DNA of 8,469 nucleotides from an uncultured Robiginitomaculum sp. Lineage in GTDB: Bacteria > Pseudomonadota > Alphaproteobacteria > Caulobacterales > Maricaulaceae. The stretch is from positions 1 through 8,469 of the forward strand of contig CALKXN010000001.1 of the NCBI GenBank assembly GCA_938003555.1, read 5' to 3'. The translations under genes were made by a program, and so were the position numbers. How positions within the stretch are numbered: the stretch's first letter is position 1; each line of letters starts with the position of its first letter. The notes beneath the pieces are model-generated. The model was not told the origin of the DNA. It was given only the letters and a program-made list of their open reading frames with translations, and did no database searches. Below are positions 5,276-8,469 of this stretch, in pieces.

Positions 5276-7237
5276 TTACGCAGGCAATATACCCGATGGA
5301 TTCGGGTTTTCTTGCGCTTTTGCGTCCTCTATGGCGCGATCCGCGCGTACAGGGCCAAAGGTCAAAATACTGCTGCCCGCTGGGGCGATCAGTTTTTCGC
5401 CAGATTGGACAATATTTATCCCCCCATCAGGCTTCTTAATTAAAAGAATATCCATTTCGTCGCCGCGATCAGCAATCAACTCTTCCAGGCTATATTCATC
5501 CGTCAGCGTAGTTGAACGGAAACGATAGCCGCCCCACCAATCCTGCGTCAGGCTATCGAAATTACGGCCATGCGTGGCCAAAACCCGCCCGCGCGCCGTG
5601 AAGGTAATCGCTGTTTTATCGTTTTCTTCTTTTTCCGGTCCCGCCAGTTGGAACACGCGGTGACGCCCAAGCTCGGGCGCAAATTCGACGCAAACCAGTG
5701 AGTTATATGCATCATTCGGCGTTGCGGCGATGATGTGCTGGAATTTACTGTGATCGAGGCTGTAATCGGCATGCTCTGATAAGACCTCGCCGTAAAAGAC
5801 ATAATGCCCCTCTTGGCGCGCGCCGCGCAGACGTCGCCAATTGCTATCGGCCACCGTAATAGGCACGCCCATATCTTTCAGCCCTTTGGCCAGGCCCAAT
5901 GACCACGGGTTCGCCCCAACAACCATAATGCCTTCAGTATTTTCCGTCGCAAGCCCCAAAGCTTTGGCCAGCGGCGTAACGGTGAAAGAAGACAAAAGAA
6001 CAGTGGCAAAAACTAGAGCAAAGGCGAGCGGCACAAATATCGCGCCATCTTCGCGGCCAATATGCAGCATCTCCGTCGCAAAGAGACCGGCAACCGCCAC
6101 AGCAACAATCCCGCGCGGCGCCACCCAGCTAATGATGAAGGTCTCTTTCCAGTTCAGCCCGCTAAAGGCCGTACCGACAAATACGGCGATCGGACGCACC
6201 AAAAAGATCATGGCCAGAACGAATAGAACGATACCCGTGTCGGTAAACATATCTCGAATAACGCCCGGCGTAAGCGACGCCGTCAAAATGACAAATACGC
6301 CGGACACCAGCAAAATGGCGATATTTTCCTTAAAACGCCTCAGCTCGACCATGGAGCCAAAGCGCGTATTGGCCATCGTAATGCCCATCGTCGTCACTGC
6401 CAGTAGCCCTGTCTCAGCCGCGGCCGCATTGGCCAGAACATAAATGATAAGAACCCAGGCAAAAACGACAGGCGCTTTAAGATATTCAGGCACTAGACCC
6501 TGATTGAAAGCCTGAGCCAAAAGCCAACCGGACACAACGCCAATGACACCGCTCAATACAGCGACGAAAAAGAGAATTGCGAAAGCCACAAATAAGCTGG
6601 CCTCATTTGAGCTAATGACGATAAATTCATAGGCAAAGACGGCAAATAATGCGCCGATAGGGTCGTTTGCAATGCCTTCCCATTTGAGAACATTTGCAGG
6701 GCGGTCCGCAAGATGCGCCTGACGCAGAAGCGGAATAATCACGGTTGGGCCAGTCACCACGAACAGCCCCCCAATCATCGCCGCCAAATCCCATTCCACG
6801 CCGACAATATAATGCGCTGCACATGTACCCAGTACCCAGCAAATCGGACTGGCGACGAGGATCATGCGCCTCACGGCGCGGGTAGTACCCTGTAATTCTT
6901 TGAATTTTAGCGTCAGGCCGCCTTCAAAGAGTATGATCGCCACGGCAATCCCAATGGCCGGACGCAGCACGTCTTTGAAATCGTTAACCGGATCAAGATG
7001 TATCGTTTGAACAAATGACCGAATGGTATCTAGCCAATCCGGCCAAACCTGCGCCAAAGCATAGCCAAGCAGCGGGCCAAAAACCAAGCCTGCAATCGAC
7101 ATCATGACGATGGCCGGTTTCTGGAATTTCCATGCCAGCCACTGCGCCCCAACTCCAAGAGCTCCAATTAGACCGATTTTTAATGCAAGATCCGGAAGTG
7201 CGTGAACAGCCTCCGCAAGCGTTGAAGCATCTGCCAT
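5276..7237 (-). CDS. Cation:proton antiporter (CPA1/NhaP type) with C-terminal RCK region
   Basis: This is a 653-residue inner-membrane protein. The first ~420 residues contain about a dozen hydrophobic segments with CPA1 antiporter marks: Phe-Glu-Gly-Gly-Leu (104-108), Val-Thr-Gly-Pro-Thr (161-165), Glu-Gly-Ile-Ala-Asn-Asp-Pro-Ile-Gly (187-195; the Asn-Asp pair typical of electroneutral NhaP exchangers) and a later Ala-Pro-Arg-Gly-Ile-Val-Ala. From about residue 430 there is a TrkA-N/RCK-like Rossmann region (Gly-Ala-Asn-Pro-Trp-Ser-Leu-Gly, then Val-Ala-Asp-Ser-Asn ending strand 2), followed by a TrkA-C-like domain up to about 635. It probably exchanges Na+ or K+ for H+ for pH and ion control, gated by a nucleotide; ion choice cannot be read from sequence. 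ATG 7237 is preceded by AGAGGG (7244-7249) at good spacing. It ends 69 bp before dnaX on the same strand, with no clear terminator between. Confidence 0.92.
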   Translation of the reverse strand: MADASTLAEAVHALPDLALKIGLIGALGVGAQWLAWKFQKPAIVMMSIAGLVFGPLLGYALAQVWPDWLDTIRSFVQTIHLDPVNDFKDVLRPAIGIAVAIILFEGGLTLKFKELQGTTRAVRRMILVASPICWVLGTCAAHYIVGVEWDLAAMIGGLFVVTGPTVIIPLLRQAHLADRPANVLKWEGIANDPIGALFAVFAYEFIVISSNEASLFVAFAILFFVAVLSGVIGVVSGWLLAQAFNQGLVPEYLKAPVVFAWVLIIYVLANAAAAETGLLAVTTMGITMANTRFGSMVELRRFKENIAILLVSGVFVILTASLTPGVIRDMFTDTGIVLFVLAMIFLVRPIAVFVGTAFSGLNWKETFIISWVAPRGIVAVAVAGLFATEMLHIGREDGAIFVPLAFALVFATVLLSSFTVTPLAKALGLATENTEGIMVVGANPWSLGLAKGLKDMGVPITVADSNWRRLRGARQEGHYVFYGEVLSEHADYSLDHSKFQHIIAATPNDAYNSLVCVEFAPELGRHRVFQLAGPEKEENDKTAITFTARGRVLATHGRNFDSLTQDWWGGYRFRSTTLTDEYSLEELIADRGDEMDILLIKKPDGGINIVQSGEKLIAPAGSSILTFGPVRADRAIEDAKAQENPNPSGILPA

Positions 7238-7250
7238 AAATGACCCTCTA

Positions 7251-7256
7251 ATTATA
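7251..7256 (-). promoter_or_regulatory. Candidate -10 element for the antiporter gene
   Basis: A perfect TATAAT lies on the minus strand inside the 10-bp palindrome AATTATAATT (7250-7259), 13 nt before the antiporter ATG. The best -35 partner is weak: TTAAAC, 18 bp upstream, 3 of 6 matches. A start point 7 nt downstream would fall at the edge of the AGAGGG ribosome-binding site, leaving a very short leader, which counts against it. A second TATAAT on the same strand at 7314-7309, also without a good -35, would leave a normal leader of about 65 nt. Only one of the two need be used. Confidence 0.35.
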
Positions 7257-7326
7257 ATTGTTATTTTTTGCCGAGTTTAACGCGTGTGGCAAGCGAAAAT
7301 AGCGCCATATTATAAAGGGACTGGGG

Positions 7327-7869
7327 CTACTGCTCGGTGATATCAGCGCGCTGGATGTCAAATCCAATATCTGTACCGCCATAATCGCCTTCATCATAAT
7401 GATCGATTCGGCTTTGAAACCAGTTCTGCAAATACTCTGTCAGCTGAATAAAAACAGGCTCTAATGTCTCTTTTTCAATCGGCAGATCCAGCTCAACATG
7501 AAGTGAGTTCTCAATACGCAGGAAGATGCGGTCCCCTTCCTTGCGGGCATTCACGACCAAGCGCATATAATCGCCGGACGCTGAGACTTTGACGCTAAGA
7601 CCAAAGCTAATGGGCTCTAGAGGTAAAAACCCCTGACCCGACACAGAAAATGCGCCGGAGCCAAAATTTTGCGGCCCGAACGCCCCTTGAGGCGGGACAA
7701 GGAAGACGCATTTGCCGCCGGGGTCAAGATGCTCACATAAGCCATCGCGAAGACGTTCAGCAACAGAGCGGATTTGAGCGTAGTTATCAAAACTGCGCAG
7801 ACCATATTGTTCTGCTGCGGCTTCGATTTTCACCAGCGGGGTCGATTCGGTTTTTGATGTTTTTGTCAT
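7327..7869 (-). CDS. Uncharacterised 180-residue cytosolic protein
   Basis: I do not recognise this family. It is a 180-residue protein without signal peptide or membrane segment. After a polar Thr/Ser/Lys-rich start (residues 1-12) there is a helical part (about 15-50) and then a beta-rich part with a distinctive Val-Pro-Pro-Gln-Gly-Ala-Phe-Gly-Pro-Gln-Asn-Phe-Gly-Ser-Gly stretch. The second half alternates hydrophobic and charged residues, then ends in an acidic tail rich in Asp, Glu, Tyr and Gly (Asp-His-Tyr-Asp-Glu-Gly-Asp-Tyr). Base composition and codon use look like the neighbours, so it appears native. The frame is open further upstream to 7932, but ATG 7869 is chosen because a -10 hexamer ends 6 nt before it and the extra residues would run into the divergent control region. 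It is separated from the antiporter by 89 bp and is divergent from the lipoprotein gene. Confidence 0.72.
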   Translation of the reverse strand: MTKTSKTESTPLVKIEAAAEQYGLRSFDNYAQIRSVAERLRDGLCEHLDPGGKCVFLVPPQGAFGPQNFGSGAFSVSGQGFLPLEPISFGLSVKVSASGDYMRLVVNARKEGDRIFLRIENSLHVELDLPIEKETLEPVFIQLTEYLQNWFQSRIDHYDEGDYGGTDIGFDIQRADITEQ

Positions 7870-7875
7870 GGGAGC

Positions 7876-7903
7876 CTTATAAAGCGCGATAACAATCTGA
7901 AAA
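7876..7903 (-). promoter_or_regulatory. Predicted promoter of the 180-residue protein gene
   Basis: On the minus strand TTTTCA (7903-7898; 4 of 6 matches) and TATAAG (7881-7876; 5 of 6) are 16 bp apart. Six bases separate the -10 from the ATG at 7869, the same arrangement as at dnaX, so this transcript is also predicted to be leaderless. The AAGG that could serve as a ribosome-binding site is part of the -10 itself, so the two readings exclude each other. Confidence 0.5.
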
Positions 7904-7976
7904 GGGCTTTTTGCCGCCATCGCATTTGGCACGCAGCTTGCTTGACTTGTGGCAACACTTAACCCGTGAGGCCATT

Positions 7977-8469
7977 ATGAAACGCTCTGCACTGACTTTC
8001 ATCGCTATATCAACAGTGTCCCTGTCCGGATGCGCGCAAATGATGAATTTGGGCGACATGATGTGGACAGAGTCCAAACATGCGGTCAATAAAGTCGTGA
8101 CTCCTGTGAAAATGGCGCTACGCGGCAAACAAAATTATAATGCACCTGTCTTTGCGGCCCATGATCTTGATCCCATCTACTCGCCCTATTCGGTATATCC
8201 TGCGCAAACCTCTCGGCGCATTGTCAACACGCCGCAAATAGCGCCGCCTCCACCGCCGATGCAAAATACAGAAGCGGGCGGCATGCCGAATTTATCCTAT
8301 GTGAAAATGGGCGGCGGCACATCAATCACCGATTGGCAAAATTGCCAAAATATGGCCGGAAGCTATGTCACGCCACATGGTGCAGGTTTTATGATCACGC
8401 CCGGCTTTGATCAGTGTATGCGCGGTAAAGGCTATATCCCCGAAGATGAGGCCTTAAGCATGATGGATC
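7977..8469 (+). CDS. Small lipoprotein, C-terminus outside window
   Basis: A plus-strand frame opens at ATG 7977 and is open for 164 codons to the right edge. The start has GAGG (7967-7970) as ribosome-binding site. The N-terminus is a lipoprotein signal: Met-Lys-Arg, a hydrophobic stretch and the lipobox LSGC (16-19), so Cys19 should be lipidated; Ala-Gln follow, with no Asp at +2, favouring the outer membrane. The middle is polar with a five-proline run (IAPPPPPM), a likely flexible linker. After it come two cysteines, in Trp-Gln-Asn-Cys and Asp-Gln-Cys-Met-Arg-Gly-Lys-Gly-Tyr. The Cys-Met-x-x-Lys-Gly-Tyr ending resembles short repeats in small alphaproteobacterial envelope lipoproteins, and the two cysteines could form a disulfide in the periplasm. 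Function is unknown. I found a TTGACT (7942-7947) that could be a -35 but no -10 at the right distance. Confidence 0.85.
   Translation, partial: MKRSALTFIAISTVSLSGCAQMMNLGDMMWTESKHAVNKVVTPVKMALRGKQNYNAPVFAAHDLDPIYSPYSVYPAQTSRRIVNTPQIAPPPPPMQNTEAGGMPNLSYVKMGGGTSITDWQNCQNMAGSYVTPHGAGFMITPGFDQCMRGKGYIPEDEALSMMD

Noticed and set aside
5841..6443. 200-codon plus-strand open frame opposite the antiporter
   Set aside because: It mirrors the membrane part of the antiporter, has a low-complexity Ser/Thr/Ala/Pro composition and no family resemblance.
7266..7297. Terminator hairpin with TTGCC/GGCAA arms upstream of the antiporter
   Set aside because: The stem is only 5 bp with a long loop, and on the minus strand it is followed by A residues rather than U.
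7900..7912. Small AAAAG-GG-CTTTT palindrome in the divergent region
   Set aside because: The two-base loop and short arms make it a weak hairpin; its A/T content is better explained by the -35 region of the minus-strand promoter.

Overview
The window looks like chromosomal DNA from an alphaproteobacterium. The inference rests on three things: the style of the DnaX and RecR proteins, the dnaX-ybaB-recR cluster, and moderate GC content with many GCGC-rich codons. A marine stalked or dimorphic lineage (Caulobacterales/Maricaulales type) would fit, but that is a guess from memory. There are no RNA genes, CRISPR arrays, insertion sequences or phage genes.

Layout: seven minus-strand genes from 5206 down to 1 follow one another in the order dnaX (5206-3458), ybaB (3452-3135), a Tat-lipoprotein sugar-isomerase-like TIM barrel (3135-2233), recR (2233-1631), a 133-bp gap, a secreted DM13-domain protein (1497-1006), a DoxX membrane protein (984-592), and an N-formylglutamate amidohydrolase-family enzyme that runs off the left edge (585-1). 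Upstream of dnaX on the same strand are a CPA1-type cation:proton antiporter with a C-terminal RCK (TrkA) region (7237-5276) and an unrecognised 180-residue protein (7869-7327). Divergent from the latter is a small proline-containing lipoprotein (7977 onward, plus strand) that runs off the right edge.

How the genes work together: dnaX, ybaB and recR form the conserved replication/recombination-repair cluster (clamp loader, nucleoid-associated protein, RecFOR recombination mediator). The unusual part is the exported isomerase-like gene lying exactly between ybaB and recR, with TAATG stop/start overlaps at both joints. DM13 and DoxX are probably a small envelope redox or stress module with its own regulation. 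The 13-bp perfect inverted repeat in front of the DM13 ribosome-binding site supports separate control.

The most interesting regulatory feature is at the dnaX start. A 24-bp region (5205-5228) has perfect 9-bp inverted arms, contains a good -10 hexamer in its centre and ends on the dnaX start codon. The predicted transcript would be leaderless, and a similar leaderless geometry (TATAAG, 6 nt, ATG) recurs at the 180-residue gene. I see no clearly new multi-gene defence or mobile system; most of the window is ordinary housekeeping sequence.
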